Assembly (NCBI GenBank): GCA_021234155.1
Contig: JAJEKV010000080.1
Coordinates: 3,829,867 to 3,893,866 of the forward strand
From: Isoetes taiwanensis
Lineage: Eukaryota; Streptophyta; Lycopodiopsida; Isoetales; Isoetaceae
Length of the DNA: 64,000 nt
Direction of reading: 5' to 3'
Both the position numbers and the translations under genes were made by a program. A model generated the notes under the pieces. It saw only the letters and a program-made list of their open reading frames with translations. It was not told the origin of the DNA and did no database searches. Positions 11,606-24,947 of this stretch are shown here, piece after piece (positions within the stretch are counted from its first letter, which is position 1; each line of letters starts with the position of its first letter).

Positions 11606-14440
11606 GAATAGAATAGAATAGGTTTTTAGCGTCCACGGAGACCAATTGGCCTATGGGACCCAAACAAAAAGAAGCGACAAGCATATTAGCGGCTGAGATT
11701 AAAAAACCCCGACCCCAGAAGGGTTTTCGAGAGGAAAAACCTTAGCAGTAATAATAAGCCCTGGCGGCACCTTATTACAATTGCATAGGGCGGAGTTCAA
11801 TACCGATCCGTAGGACACAAGCAGTCCGTGCATCCATAACCTCACGAGGTATGACCCCAACAAACCCACACTGACGCCGTAGCCAATAACCGATGCAACG
11901 GCCTGGCCGGTGCACTAGTAATCGAACATATCGCTCTCGGATATGGGCAAATCTTTGGGCGGTGCGGAGGGCATGACATTCATCCTCAATCAGCGCCGTG
12001 GTGGCAACAGCGGCAAAGCCTTTGCTCCGTGCTTCACGGAGCCCAGCATACTGTTTCAATGCGGAGGGCGATGTGCCCCGTCTTGAATGGAAGCTATAAG
12101 CTGCGTTTCTTCATGGGTATTTGGGTGTACAAAATCTTGGTGTGGGCCTCTTGTGAGCCTAGGATTGACTGCTGGCGATAGTGTGCGGCTTAACATGTGT
12201 CGAGCCTCACGCATCCCACGCCTGCGAAGGAAAGTAGCATCAAGGTATAGTTTAAGTGCCTCGCGATCTTTCTTTGTCGACACGGACACATCCGTTTTTG
12301 CACACCCCGGCGTGAGAACCAGCGAGGCGCTTGTCTTTCGGCGAGGATTTCAGCGCTGGGGACCCATTGCCGCGTGGCCAAAGCAAAGGCGGGGCAGCGT
12401 GTATCAGCCATAGCGACCACCTTTTGGAAGTAAGCGATATGGCGTTCCAATGCGGCCCGTTGAAGGGTAGAAATCTGTCTCTGGAGTAGGATCTGAGTGG
12501 AGCTGTGGACTTCACCCCGGGGCCCCGTGCCAAGAAGGCCTTACACCGCCGAGGTCATTCCGGTGTTGAGGGATATCCTTTGGACCCCAAACTTCGCCCC
12601 ATACAAAGGGCGGCTCAACCAAGGCCCGAAACAAATGTGATCGGTGACCCCGGGCATACAACTCTGCCTTGTGGCTGTTGTTACGCATGGCATATAGTGC
12701 TTTCAACCCGCGGTGACCGCTTGGCGATAGCGCATCCCAATGGGTGGTAGTTGAGAACTCAATCCCCAAGTACTTGTAGGTCGGAGCCACCTCTACCTCC
12801 TGCCCTTACGGTAAGTGAATGTGGGAAGCCTTGGCGACGGGATGATGCAACTAGCAAAGCACCCTAGTTTTGGCCAAGTTAACTTGCATGCCGGTGAATT
12901 GGCAAAAGTGTCAAGAGCATCCGGTGGCGTTGCATGTCCTGCGGAGTATAGGCCATGAGGTTGACATCGTCGGAAGATATATGAGTTGCCGGATTGTGTG
13001 ATGCATGATATGCGGCGCCCGCACCTCCATGCTCGAGAGAGCCAATCTTCCAACCGATCAATGTACGAGGCCAAAGAGTGTGGGGGAGAGGGGCAACCCG
13101 ACGCGACTCAATGCTCTTTGGTCACCGGTCTTTGCGCTAATGTGATACGGCACGAGCATGCCTGCGTCTGACCTATATCGCGCATTACGCAAGTCGGGGG
13201 TCCCCCCGGCCGCAATAATCGTCCCATAGCTTATTTGCGGGAGTCGCGGGTCGAATGCCTTTGCAAAATCCGCGAAACAACGATGCGAGTGTTACGCCGG
13301 CGATTCCTGCTATCTTCAATCAATGTGCGCAGAGTGAAGATATGATCAATGGTGGAATATGCGGGCGAAAACCTGCCTGTGTAAGAGCTTCGCACCTCCG
13401 TTTCCTCTCGCCCATATTGTCGGCCCATTTGCTCAAGGATGCCGATAGCGGTTTTGCAAAGAGAGAGCTGACCATAATAGTGCGGTAGTTGGCGGACATT
13501 GAGGGTCCCCCTTTGTATATGGGCACTACTCTACTAGTGGTCCATTGCGTAGGGAAGCCTTCTCGCAATGCTTTATTGAACAATGCCGAGGAGAGCAGGC
13601 ACCCGATGGAGGCCAGCCCATTTCGGAAGCTCTGCTTTTGCATGCCATCTAAATCTGCTGCCTTCCCATTAGCTAGTATTTGTAGGCCCATGATGACATC
13701 CCCTCTGTGATAACGAGCCATGCCTATCTGTGGAGGGATGGTGCCCGCCCCGGCCGGGTCATACAGGTGTTGCAAATCTTTGTACCCATTGCTCAGAGGT
13801 GATGTTCCCGTGGGTCATGGTGAGGCTTGCTCAAGACCCTCCTCGGAATGTCTGGGGTGCGGTCGGAGACCAAACATCATTCAGCGATGCTCTGCGAGGT
13901 ATCGGCCTTCTTGTTCTTGAGAAAGGCGGTATTGACCGGCTACCGCGGGTGGTGAGATGGGATGGTGACTTTGCTTGGGAGTGTGCGTTTGAGCTCCCGA
14001 CACTCATCATCAAACCATGGGTTGCGGGGAAGGTGGTGGTGCACGAGGCTTGCCGTGGGGCCTCTCCCAAAGCATCTTTCTGCCGGCCGTCGGCGAGGAG
14101 TGAGTCACCGTGGCGCATTGTTCTTGAAGTGTGGGGAGTTGCAACGGTCCGCCGGATCATGCTCAGCGGTGGGCATAGGTCCCCCTGCGACGGCGTCGAA
14201 GTCCAGCGCGCAGCTGGGGCACCAGTGTGTTGAGGCGTGGGTGCAGGGGAGCTTCCCGGGAGATGCATGAGCGGGGGGCGGTGGTGAGTCTACTTCTCGC
14301 GTCCGAAAAAGTGTCCGGTCCCCGATGGAAAAATGAGTAACCAGTGCGGACCCGTTCCTCAACCAGCGGATAATCCACCACTGGAGAGCCCCTTGGTTCT
14401 CCCTGTCTACAAGTCAGCATTTTGGAAGGCGGCCATTGCA
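11606..14440 (-). mobile_element. GC-rich LINE relic with (TATTC)n tail
   Basis: Minus-strand fragments resemble a non-LTR reverse transcriptase. At 13320-13775 there is LQILANGKAADLDGMQKQSF, then SRVVPIYKGGPSMSANYRTI, as in the RT domain. A frame shift later, STIDHIFTLRTLIED and a region near 12960 with SSDDVNLMAYT match the catalytic DD motif. The product is broken by many frameshifts. On the minus strand the 3' end near 11606-11640 reads CCGTGGACGCTAAAAACC followed by TATTC repeats. The block is clearly more GC-rich than its surroundings, with abrupt edges. It is a different LINE lineage from those at 1530-4105 and 15741-19242. Confidence 0.72.
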
Positions 14441-15330
14441 CCACGGAAGGCGGCAATATGAGAATGTAAGGATTTAAAGGATTGAGAAGCATGAACAAGT
14501 ATTTAAAGGAGACATATCTTTAAAATCTACTTACTGGGTTATGCAAGGTTCTATAGTCCATTGGTGTAGGAACTTGTTTATGAGGTTCATGTGATCATTA
14601 AGAAGCATGGCAGGGGCAAGCACTGAAAGCCAAAGTGCACCCATTGAGTGCATACTTTGTTAATTTAATCGATTGTTATTATTGTAGGAGGAAGTAATCT
14701 CGCTATGTCATTCTCATCCCCACCATCTCTTGTGGTCTTCCCTTTCCCTTGTCGGGTTCTCTATTTTTTATTTATTTAATGTTTTTTGTGTGTGTGTGGG
14801 GTTATATGCATATGCATTCATCTCAAAATGTTGGATAAAATAAAAAGCCAAAATCCTCTTCTTTTTTGTTGCCTCTTGGGAGCAATCGGTGGATTTGAAA
14901 GATGACATTTGGATGATGATATAGTAATATGCTATACATAGATGCCTAATGATTCTAGAAAGACCAGTTGTCCCGCATAAGTGTTAGTAAAAAGGAACCG
15001 AATTAAAGCAATCCACATCTCTAAAGGATTTTCCAAAAAACTATTGTGCTTCATGAAGAAAAGCGATACAAATTTGTTTAACTTCTTTAACTCATGGAAG
15101 CAAAGCATTACGTCTTTATCTATATTCATCTCGAGATCATTTGGAAACGCATAACGGGCAAGATCGACAGTGCTTGCAGTGTGCTTGTAGTGTGAAGAAA
15201 CAGGCAAGATCGACAAGAAACAGAGCAAAATCGAGAAAAACAAACAAATTTTCTTTAAGAACAGAGAGTAGCTGCTTAAGAACAGAGAGCCCTGCTTAAG
15301 AAAATGCTTCAGACTTCTCAAACTTAAGAA
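14441..15330. other. intergenic, no gene seen
   Basis: Holds a short TG run near 14785 and A/T-rich sequence. A hydrophobic minus-strand frame at 14932-15321 has no recognisable domain and I do not call it. Confidence 0.4.
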
Positions 15331-15560
15331 AATGTTGCTTAAGAAAACGCTTCAGCCTTTCTTCAGACTTCCGGCATGGCTTAGGATTTCTTTCTTCCGG
15401 CATGGCTTAGAATTTCTTCAGACTTCCGGCATGGCATGGCTTAGGATTTCTTCCTTCCACTTCAACTATCTTTCTTCCTTCTGCTTCCTTCCGCTTTCTT
15501 CCTTCCGTTTCAACTAATACCTTTCTTCCTTCCGCTTCCTTCCTTCCGCTTTTTCAATGG
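15331..15560. repeat. pyrimidine-rich degenerate repeats (CTTCCGGCATGGC type)
   Basis: Repeated CTTCCGGCATGGCTTAGGA and CTTCCTTCCGCTT units with irregular spacing. In character it is the reverse complement of the array at 7250-7780. Confidence 0.65.
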
Positions 15561-15740
15561 ACCACAAGGTGCTTCTCTGTTCCACAAGGTGCGGTCCCTG
15601 TAAGGCAAGAAGCAGAGCACGAGGCGGCGGTAAATAACGGCGCCGCTTAAAAAAAAAAGGAAATTTTATGGGTTATAAAAGTTACAGAATATTACAGTAA
15701 TTCGCCCCAGGCGGTTATTACGATCTATGACGATAATATA

Positions 15741-18700
15741 GGGAATATAAGTTTGGGCGATACAATCACATAGATCCAAGAGAAAAATTAAAAGCAAAAA
15801 TAGAAGTCACCTTTGTTGAAGAATGCTAACTAGACCATAACTTGTCTTACGTCCATTATTTTCCTTGCCACAACATTTCACCCTTAAGCTTTCTTCTCTT
15901 TTTATTCCACTTACCCGTATGCCTCCACATGTTTCCCTGGTGGCTTATGATTACGTTCTTTCTAGCTATTACTTATGGACTAAGGTATCCCAAGTGATTC
16001 TAAGTTTCCCAAATGAGATTTTCATTTGAAGTTCTTTTTCCCATGGTTTATATGGTCTCTAAAGCCATATTTTTTTAACTTTCTACTCATAGAAACCATG
16101 GTTGATAATACAACAATAATCTATAGTGTAAAGGTCAATGGCAATCCCATCTCTGAGGACAATGATCTTAAACAAGCTGCTACAGATCACTTTAAGAGAA
16201 TAATGGGAACCTCTCCTACTACTATGGAAGAGAATATTGACAATTTCATTCAGATTCAGAGATCCATCCAAGATGAGCAGAATGAAAGCATGAATGCTCC
16301 TTTTACCAATGAAGAATTGTGGGCAAATGTTTCAGGTATGGAAAATGGTAAGACTCCGGGTCCTGATGGCCTCCCAGTGGAATTTTTTAAAAAAACTTGG
16401 AATATTATTGGAAATGAGGTTACTAATGTGTGTAATGAGTTTTTAATTCTCAGGAATCTAGCTACTTGAGAATCAACACCCGACTTTATCTCCTTGATCC
16501 CTAAAATAGATGAACCTGAAACTTTCTCTGATTTCAGACCCATATCCCTCACCAATGTTATTTACAAAATCATCTCTGCTACCATAGCCTCTAGACTGAA
16601 ACCTATTCTGGATCTCACCATCTCCAATACCCAAAGTGCTTACCTAAAGGATAGGTCCATTCTAGATAATGTAGCCACAGCTATCATTGGCATGCATTGG
16701 GCTAAAGAAACTAAACAGGACACTGCCCTGCTCAAACTGGATATTACTAAGGCTTTTGACACGGTCAGCTGGAGTTTCCTCTTCAAATGTTGTCAAAAGA
16801 TGGGGTTCTCCCAGGAAGTGATAAGTATTTTTCAAGCCATCCTCTACAACTCAAGATCCTCGGTTCTGATCAATGGAGAATGCAGCCCTTTCTTTGAGAT
16901 AAAAGAGAGTCAAGCAAGGTTGCCCTCTAAGCCCCCTTTTCTTTTCTTATAATCATGGAAGCCTTGAATTGTGCTTTCAAAAAGCCGACCAGGAGAAGAG
17001 AGAATTGTGGGACTTAAACTTCACGATAATCAAGAGGCATGTTTTTTCCTTAATGCTCACTTTTGCAGATGACACTTTTCTCTTTGTCACTATGGAAGAA
17101 AGATCCATCACAAACACCCAAATTGTTCTCCAAGACTTTGGTAATTGCTCGGGATGTAAGATCAACCCTCTCAAATCCAAGCTCATTGCAAGAAATCGGG
17201 TAAAAGGGCAAAAAGCGCCCAAACCCTTAATTTGTGAGTATCTCTCCCCAATTACTAAATCTAAAATCTTGGGTATTCCTTTTGCTTTAAGGACTAATGC
17301 TAGTAATCTTTGGGGGATATTATTGAGAAGTTCCACGAAGGCTGATCTCTTAAACAAGTAAATATCGTCCAAAAATGGAAGAGCTATCTTAGCCAACTTC
17401 GGTCATTTCTTCTTCTCATGTTTACAGGTCTTCTATCCTCTTAGCTCCTAAAAGGTCACTTCTAAACTCCAAGGCATTTTAGGTAGATTTATTGCTAGCG
17501 GGGGTAGCAATAACTCGGAACACAGGTTCAGTCTCCATGAAAGAATGTATGAAGAAAAGGAAGCATGGTGGTCTTGGAGTTTTGGATATTGAGAAACAAG
17601 GGCTGGCCCTGGCAGCCAAATATATTTATAGAGCTGGCCATGATGAGATTAATCACCCTGTGTCAAAGCTTATTGATCATTACCTTGCTAAGTGTAAACC
17701 CTTTGGGTGGAGAAATGTGAACATGCACCTCCCTGAAAGCTTATTCTTTGATTTCAAGGTTCCTAATAATACTCCGGAATCATTAAAAGTGGATTAGAGC
17801 ATGGAAAGCGATTAGCGGGATGTATTCTTGGAAGGAGGGCCTTTCTAAGGATCAAACAATTTTTGGAACCCCTCTCTAATTCTAAATAACCACGACATCG
17901 CTTGGCTATGCATTTTTTCCTATTCAAAGTGCAAAAATGGTCGGGATAGAGGCATCACTCACATTGCTCATCTGTTTAATGATGTGGGCTTTATAGAATT
18001 TCAAAATTCAGTTCTTGCAGACATGGGTGAAGATCATGAGAGACTCTACCAAGCCATAAGGAGTTGCCTTAATGAAGGAGTGTGGCATAACCAAGAAACC
18101 CAATGGCATGTTCATGGTAACACAGGTTATAGGGTTAAAAATGCTTACAGATTCCTGACAAGGAGCTACACCATCTCCATTCATACCAAATGGGAGATCA
18201 CTGAGGAGAGATGTATGGCAAATCTAAAATTCATGTGGAACTCTCCTATTAACCCCAAAATCAAGGCCTTTATGTGGCAAACTCGGCATAAGGCTTTAGC
18301 CACCAATGTAAAAAAGATTTAGATTGAACATGGCTGCTTCTAACTTATGTGAGAGATGTTTACAGGAAGCTGAAGATGAAAGTCATTTGTTCAAGAACTG
18401 TTTATGGGCTGAGTGGGTACTTGAGCTAGCTGCTGAGGAATTCCAAATTCCCAACCTGTCCTCTACCCCCCTGGTTGAAATCCTCTTTCCTAATGATCCT
18501 CAGGACTGGAGAATCTACATTCTACTCTGGAGGATCTGGAAAGCAAGGAACTCAATCATTTTTGACCAAGAGATTATCTGGCCGATTGCAGTGATCAAGC
18601 AAACCAAATATGATATCTCTTGGATAAGAGAGATTTTCTCAATTCACTAACTGTCTTCTGTTTTTTTGATCTGTAGGTAATATTCTCATTGCACAAAAGA

Positions 18701-19242
18701 AGCTGAAGTGGAATCGGATTAATCTCGGGGTAAATTCCATGTGGCTGGACCAATTCGGAGCCACACCAACAGATTACCATGGTGATAATTGTCATTGTGA
18801 CTGTTCGTGCATTCAAAGTCTGGACGCCAGGAGAGGACTCATTTGTGAAGCAATAGACCACTCAGGTCGTTTTAACCCTTCTAAATGTCAGTCATGTAGC
18901 TGCCCGTTCTGCTCATTCATTTCTGCTACCAAAGGCATGGGCAGAAAGGACAAAAGAAAAGTTGGAGAAGCATCTGGATCTGCTAAACCAGAAATCTGAA
19001 ATCAGACTTATCATAGAACTATATATTAGATCATCTCAGTTTTAAGTTTTTGTTAAGTCTTATATGACTATGGATGTAGTATCTAAGTTTTAGATTTTTT
19101 CCAGAATCTAAGAGATAGATCGAATGGGTTAATCACTTCCCAAGATAAAAAAGTTGACTTTTTGTACTCATATATACATATGTATTCCTATGTATAACTT
19201 ATTAATACAAATATAGCCTTCAATCAAAAAAAAGGGAATATA
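15741..19242 (+). mobile_element. L1-type LINE, 5'-truncated, candidate 9-bp target duplication
   Basis: Non-LTR reverse transcriptase on the plus strand, in pieces separated by single stops or frameshifts. 16026-16469 has GKTPGPDGLPVEFFKKTW. 16494-16952 has FRPISLTNVIYKI and KLDITKAFDTVSW. 16969-17361 has the catalytic FADDTFLFV. 18324-18650 carries a zf-RVT pattern NLCERCLQEAEDESHLFKNC. The tail at about 19225-19233 is a short A run. GGGAATATA occurs at 15741-15749 and again right after the tail (19234-19242), a candidate target duplication. No endonuclease domain is visible, so the 5' end is truncated. The frames are relatively well kept, suggesting moderate age. Confidence 0.87.
18670..18999 (+). 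CDS. Cys-rich frame in LINE 3' region, unrecognised
   Basis: An open frame of about 109 codons lies after the zf-RVT part of the LINE and starts just after a stop. An ATG at 18739 is available. It carries a dense cysteine cluster, CHCDCSC near its middle and CQSCSCPFC about 35 residues later, then a basic end (KGMGRKDKRKVGEASG). I do not recognise the family. The cysteine spacing could bind zinc. A CTGTAG splice-acceptor-like site just upstream (18671-18676) leaves open a captured exon. It could equally be the normal C-terminal end of this LINE lineage. Confidence 0.35.
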   Translation, partial: SVGNILIAQKKLKWNRINLGVNSMWLDQFGATPTDYHGDNCHCDCSCIQSLDARRGLICEAIDHSGRFNPSKCQSCSCPFCSFISATKGMGRKDKRKVGEASGSAKPEI

Positions 19243-22200
19243 GAAAAAATACGGAAACTGTATCGCGCCATTTCCACAAAACTACGGTCGAAGAATCTTA
19301 AGACTTGGAGAACGTCTTGATCATGTCAGATCTCCTCCTGTAATCCCTGAAACATACCTATTTCCAGATTCCTGCTTCTAGGAAACCCAGTAATGCTAAA
19401 ATAAGCGTCTAAGATGTTTGATTTCCCAAATAAAGACTCTATATACGGGGGGTGGTTGCAAAACATTTGCGAAGACCCAGAGGCTTTTATGAAGCTCCAT
19501 CGATATGCCAAACATGATCTAGAGTGATTTCAAGGCTATACATACATTCCTCAGCTCGGGATAAAATCTCAAGGCTGAAAAACCTTCCTTCTACTATTTT
19601 TAAATGATTTTGGCTAGGTTCATGATCTGAGTGGCATGATCACGGTTGCATTCTAACTATTTGACCTTGATGTCAATAACTTTTCCTGCCAAGTTGATAG
19701 AAGAATGTTCTGATATCATTCAATGCTTTTTTTCAAATCAAAACGCTTTGATAGTAAAGTTTATGCACCCAAATCCAAATTTGATAGGTTGCCATCATCC
19801 AAAGCAACATTTAGCACTTGTATGCTTTGAAATTCTTCAAAAATACCACTGCAAACTCATTGCAAAATTCATCATTCTGTCTGCAACAAAATTAGACTTT
19901 TTTTGGCAAACCAGTGCAAAAAAAGCAGCTAGAGCAATTCAAAGTGCAGTTTGACCATTTACCCCTCATCTCAACATCATTTGACATCTTTTGGCTTTGG
20001 AAGTTCTCAATAATGCCATTGCAAACTCGAAGATCACTGTTTTGTTCATTGATTTTTATTGACCAAAAATTGACTTGAGTTTGAACTCGAATATCTGCCA
20101 GATCGGAGCTCTGGCTTTGGCAAGAGTTTTTCCTTGGTTCATAGCAATTATTCTTTGCCAGAATCAAACCATCAAGAGTAATAATATTTCCAAGCCACCA
20201 CAATTTGAAAACTGCTACGATTTTGCAAAAACGGGAAAGGTATAAATAGTTAGCCTTTCGAGATTTTCTATGGGACTTTTCTTCTATATACTAATCACCT
20301 TAAGTGATCTGGAGGTTCTAACCCCAACTTGAACCCCACTTTCAAGTTGGTATCGTGTGTTTGACACTTAGGCCAAGTTGAGGGTCAATAGTAAGTACTT
20401 TGATAGGTTCCAAAAGCATGTTTGTAGCATGTTTAAACCTATATCCCTTTTTTTTACAGTAGATACACTTATGATGTAGAGGGTATGAAAAATAGCCACT
20501 ACTAAAGTGTTGCGTACTTAGCTATCGTCAAGCTCAACATAGATACCCTTTCATAGGACTGGACAAAAAAATTGAAAATGCTAAAATATGCATGAAGCAC
20601 AACAGACGAGTAGAAAACTGCAGGATCTAGAGTGCTCACCTTGACATATCAAAGAGGAGCACAAAGCAATAGAGGCATATGTACAAAAAATCTAACTATA
20701 ATCTAGAAGACTCTCAAAGAGACAAAGACAACTTACACCAATGCATAAGAACCCTGGAAAAAATAGAAGAAAATGTTAATGGAAGGTCACATAAAAAACT
20801 AAAAGTAAGACATTCCAGTCCAGAATAACTATCAGTCCAAGATAACTGTGTTTCAGAAAAGAAAAATCATGAATCACGTTAATGAGCTACAGTTAGCAGG
20901 TAAAGATGGCAGTCACTAAATGGAGATGTATATTAGTAAATTAACACGACTAATTAGCTAACCTCCTAAGATCCCTCCAGGTCCTTTTATCCATTCCATA
21001 AAAGTCTAGGAGGAGGCTTCTTAGTTAGGATCACGTGTGCCTAAGCCTCCTAACACGTACCAAAGCACGAGAGCATGTGGACAACATAATAGCTGGCTAT
21101 CCCTTTAGAAGACAACTCTGGTTGACGAAGAAGATGTCAACGTTGGAGAAAGTTGAGGAACTAATTTGCCAAGTTATGGGGGCTTGAATCTTTTTTGAAA
21201 GATTATTGGAGTTCTGTCAAAGTCCTTGGCTGCCTCTCTTATTCTCGAGCTGCTTCCAACCATTATTCTACATGATGTTGCCCATATTATTCGATAGATA
21301 ATCTTTCGAATCCTCTAGTTTTTCTGGAAGTTGGATTTTCAGCTCTATTGGGGCTTTAAAACCCTTTCCAACATGTTTAACCTCTTATAGTCCTAGGATT
21401 TCCATGCTCGTGAAGGTTTGGAGGGTCTGCATTGGGGGGTCTTTCCCTGTTATAGCTCAAGGCAGCTCTCACTTTGTCTTGGAATTTCTAGATCTTTCAA
21501 GCTTATGCATAAGAAAGCAATCTTTATATCGATCCGCTAGATCTATCAAAATCATGAGAAACCTATGTTCAAGGCTTTCTAATAATGGATTAAATATATA
21601 TTGAACTTGCTAGTATGTGCATTGTTGTTTACGGCCTGCATTTTAGAATTTCTGCTACTAGTACATTAATACTACTCGTACTCGAAGTCATGATTTCAAA
21701 TGCAGTAATTTGAAATCTCTACCAGTAGATCAAGACCCAAATGACATACAAGCCTTCATTGTTTGACATTTGTATTGAATTATCAACACATTGGCATAAA
21801 ACAAATGCTAGAAAACTTATAAGCACTTGCAAGCATGGGGCTACTTTAGTCTTTAAAACATGACCGTTTCTTGGCAGATTATTTAGAGCAAGGGAAGTGC
21901 CATTATTAGATGACTATTTTGTTCTTGTGGATCTATAGTATGATACTTTTTCAGTTATGGATGAGCATTAAATCTTCAATGCTTATAATCATTCTATGAA
22001 TCACAACAGGAGTTCTCGATAAAGGAACCCTATCGACCATATATGGATCTATTGTAAGATATTTTTGTAAGTATAGAAGAGCAATAAATCTTCAACTACT
22101 TATCATTCTATGGATCAAGGGAGGTCCTCGATAAAAGGAATTATAGGTACAGCCTATTGACTATATATATATTCTTACAATCCTTCATATCTAGCTCATA

Positions 22201-23187
22201 TGCTAGGCCTAGTTATTATATATGGGGAGTTGGCTATGTGGCTGTCATTTGAAGCCTAGCACTTTGTACTACCTAGGCCCCATGGAATTTAAGGCAACTA
22301 TTTAACACGTGACACTTGGTGTATCTATCCCTCCAAAGTTCCTCTCTAGCTAATCTCTACAATGGCCTAATCCCGAGGGCATGGAATGGAATATTTAGAA
22401 CGATCTTCCTCGCGTCATGTGGATGGCCTGCCCAAAGGAGAGAGTATGCCTGTTCATTGTAATGGAACAAATGATTACGTGATCTTTAACTCTACATGCT
22501 ATTGTGTAAGGTTCTGAAATTATTTTGTTGATTTTTTTAATGGTGGTCAAAAGGCTATAGAGCCGAAAAGGTTTCTTTTTTTCCCCCTTTGTGGACCTTG
22601 GTTTCGAAGGCCTGTTTTTGGCAATGCACATGCAACCTTGGCATGTGCCTAGAACAACTAGTCACATTAGTCCTAGAACCCACTAAACCTAGAAGAAATA
22701 TATGCCACGGATCCAATGGCTACAAATTATTGACTTTTTAGGTTTCGGCCAAAAACTAAAAAACGCATGAATCTTAAGACAATCTAAGGGAAGTAAGGAA
22801 CCTCAAAGACTGTTAAAAAAACTTGAAGAATCTTCATAGTCTCCCATAAAGAAAACACAGGTCTCCCATAATCTATTGAGTAGAAATTTCATAACATTTT
22901 CAAAAATACAGGTTCCTCTTCATGCATACGAGTCTCCAAAAACCCGTCAACTAGATCATTAAGAAAACACATAGGAAGGAAGGACTTTAGACATACATTT
23001 TTTCAGACTATGCATACATTAAGAATTTTCTCTTTAAGCTATTGTGGAGCAACACATTGCCCCTTTGTACCTCATTGCTTATCAGGTACCAATGAGAGTA
23101 CTCCAGTATACAATCCCAAAAATAGTTAGGGGTGCTCAATCAAATCAACAAGAGTCAATTGAGGCAAAGAGAGAACATATCCTGATA
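19243..23187. other. long intergenic stretch, no gene seen
   Basis: About 3.9 kb, A/T-rich, with only short unrelated frames on either strand. I see no transposon ends, no RNA gene and no coding signature I can support. Confidence 0.45.
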
Positions 23188-23192
23188 TCCAA

Positions 23193-24746
23193 TGTGACGT
23201 TCCAGCACAGTATACGGTCCCAGAACGTATACTGTACTGCCTCGTCACGCGTACACGCCACTCCGACCGACGTGTACGCCGACGGATAGCCAGGTAAGTA
23301 GCCCTAGGGGCAACTTGCTAGGTATGTTCACATGTTATTAATGTGCACTTATGCACATTAATGTGGGCACACTTTTCCATGTAGACACATTTTGCCACCT
23401 AGCCATTAATGGCAAGTGGGCCCTTTCCAATTATCCCACATGCCAAAAAGGGATAATTGGAAACCCTAGCCCTAAACCCATGTCTATTTAGGGTAGGAAA
23501 ACCCTAGCTTGCTAGTTTCGTCCTTAGGGTTTTAGAGCTCTGTTTTGGCTGTCCCAGGAGCCAAAACCACCTCCCGACGCGCCCTTTTAATGGCGCCATC
23601 GGTTTCCACTGATTCGATCATTTCGGCAGGATGGTTGAACTTCAGTCGGGGAGGAGCCACCTGGGATCGGGTATTTGGTCAATTTAATAGCTTAAACCGT
23701 CTTCTAGTCATAGAACCAGTAAGTTTAGACTATTAAATTGCCCATAGTACCTATCTAGATCTTAGATCTCAGACACTAACTAAAGAACCTAACTCTATGA
23801 TCTAGATTAGATCTAGTTCTTTAGTTCTTCTGTGATGTATATGGATGATGTATCTTTGTGAACTCCTTGTATTGGGAAGGGGGGTAGAGGCCCTAAGGCT
23901 TGTAGTTGATGCTCCTAGAGTAGCCTCTCTAGCACACTTGTAGATTCGGCACGGTACAAGAACCACACCGTTGTGGGTGAAGGGCCAGGTGGCTAAGAAG
24001 GAGGTTCATGTCGACTCTGAGCGATCCCTCCGGTGTGTAAAGCCTACCGGGGATCATTGTGACTAGGTCTAATGGCTCACCACCGAAAAGCGGGTGAGGC
24101 ATGGACTCGGACACCCCGTGAAGTGGTGTACACTTTCCGGTGGGTTCGGTCGAATCTGTGCAAGTGGCCCCTCTAGTCACCTTGAGTCAAAGCATGTAGA
24201 TCTCACGGAGGGAGTGATCCCTTCCTGCCCCATCGGAACTGGGAGGATGAGACCCAGGAATAGCCCTTTCGACTATGCATCCGGCGGGCTACAGTCAGGT
24301 CCCGACAGTTTTCAGCCTATTTTGCAAAGTGTGCACAGGAGGGGCGGATGGAGTGGACAACCCTATGCCATGTTCTTATGCCAGCCAACTCCATTGCCAT
24401 GAATTGCGCAATGAATTGACGGAGACCAAGCCGCCAGTCACTCCCTTGAGTCTGAGCCTTGGGTAGGATTCCCTATATGATGTGCTGACCATTGTCTATG
24501 CAGATGTTGATATACCACCCCTCCGGGTGGATGGAGGATCATTGTTGTGTACCGACTGTATGTTTACGCCGCAGCTAGGTAGGCCCAGGGAGAGACAGGG
24601 TAGAATGACACCTTCACTCTTCCCACCGAGACTTCGTTACGGGGAGCAAGTGATATGTGGAGGGCCCTGACGATGGAGCTGGTGTGGGGAAGAACTCTCG
24701 CTTGTATACGGTGAGAGCACCGTATTACCCAGTAGGGGACGTCACA
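23193..24746 (+). repeat. 5' LTR of copy A
   Basis: Starts TGTGACGTTCCAGC and ends GGGGACGTCACA, with an 8-bp perfect inverted repeat at the termini. It contains an 11-bp stem ATTAATGTGCA / TGCACATTAAT near 23336-23364, and near its start a second stem ACAGTATACG / CGTATACTGT (about 23206-23234). Confidence 0.93.
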
Positions 24747-24747
24747 A

Positions 24748-24759
24748 TGGTATCAGAGC
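24748..24759 (+). promoter_or_regulatory. primer-binding site, initiator Met tRNA type
   Basis: TGGTATCAGAGC, one base after the LTR end. It is complementary to the 3' end of plant initiator Met tRNA and primes minus-strand DNA synthesis. Confidence 0.92.
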
Positions 24760-24947
24760 AATGTTCTTGGAGACCAAGAGCAAAGCACTGGCCATGTTCC
24801 AGTAGTACTGACTTGATGGGATCCTCAAGCCTCGAAAAGTGGGAAAATTTTTCTCATTTTTGTAGTTATGCTAAGCTAGTAACAATTAAGCGAATTGGAA
24901 TTTGATAAGATTAAAAAGAATAAGCCCAAAATTTTCCAAGTGAGGTG

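Noticed and set aside
14932-15321. Hydrophobic minus-strand frame as a membrane protein
   Set aside because: No homologue recognised and partly simple-sequence in origin.
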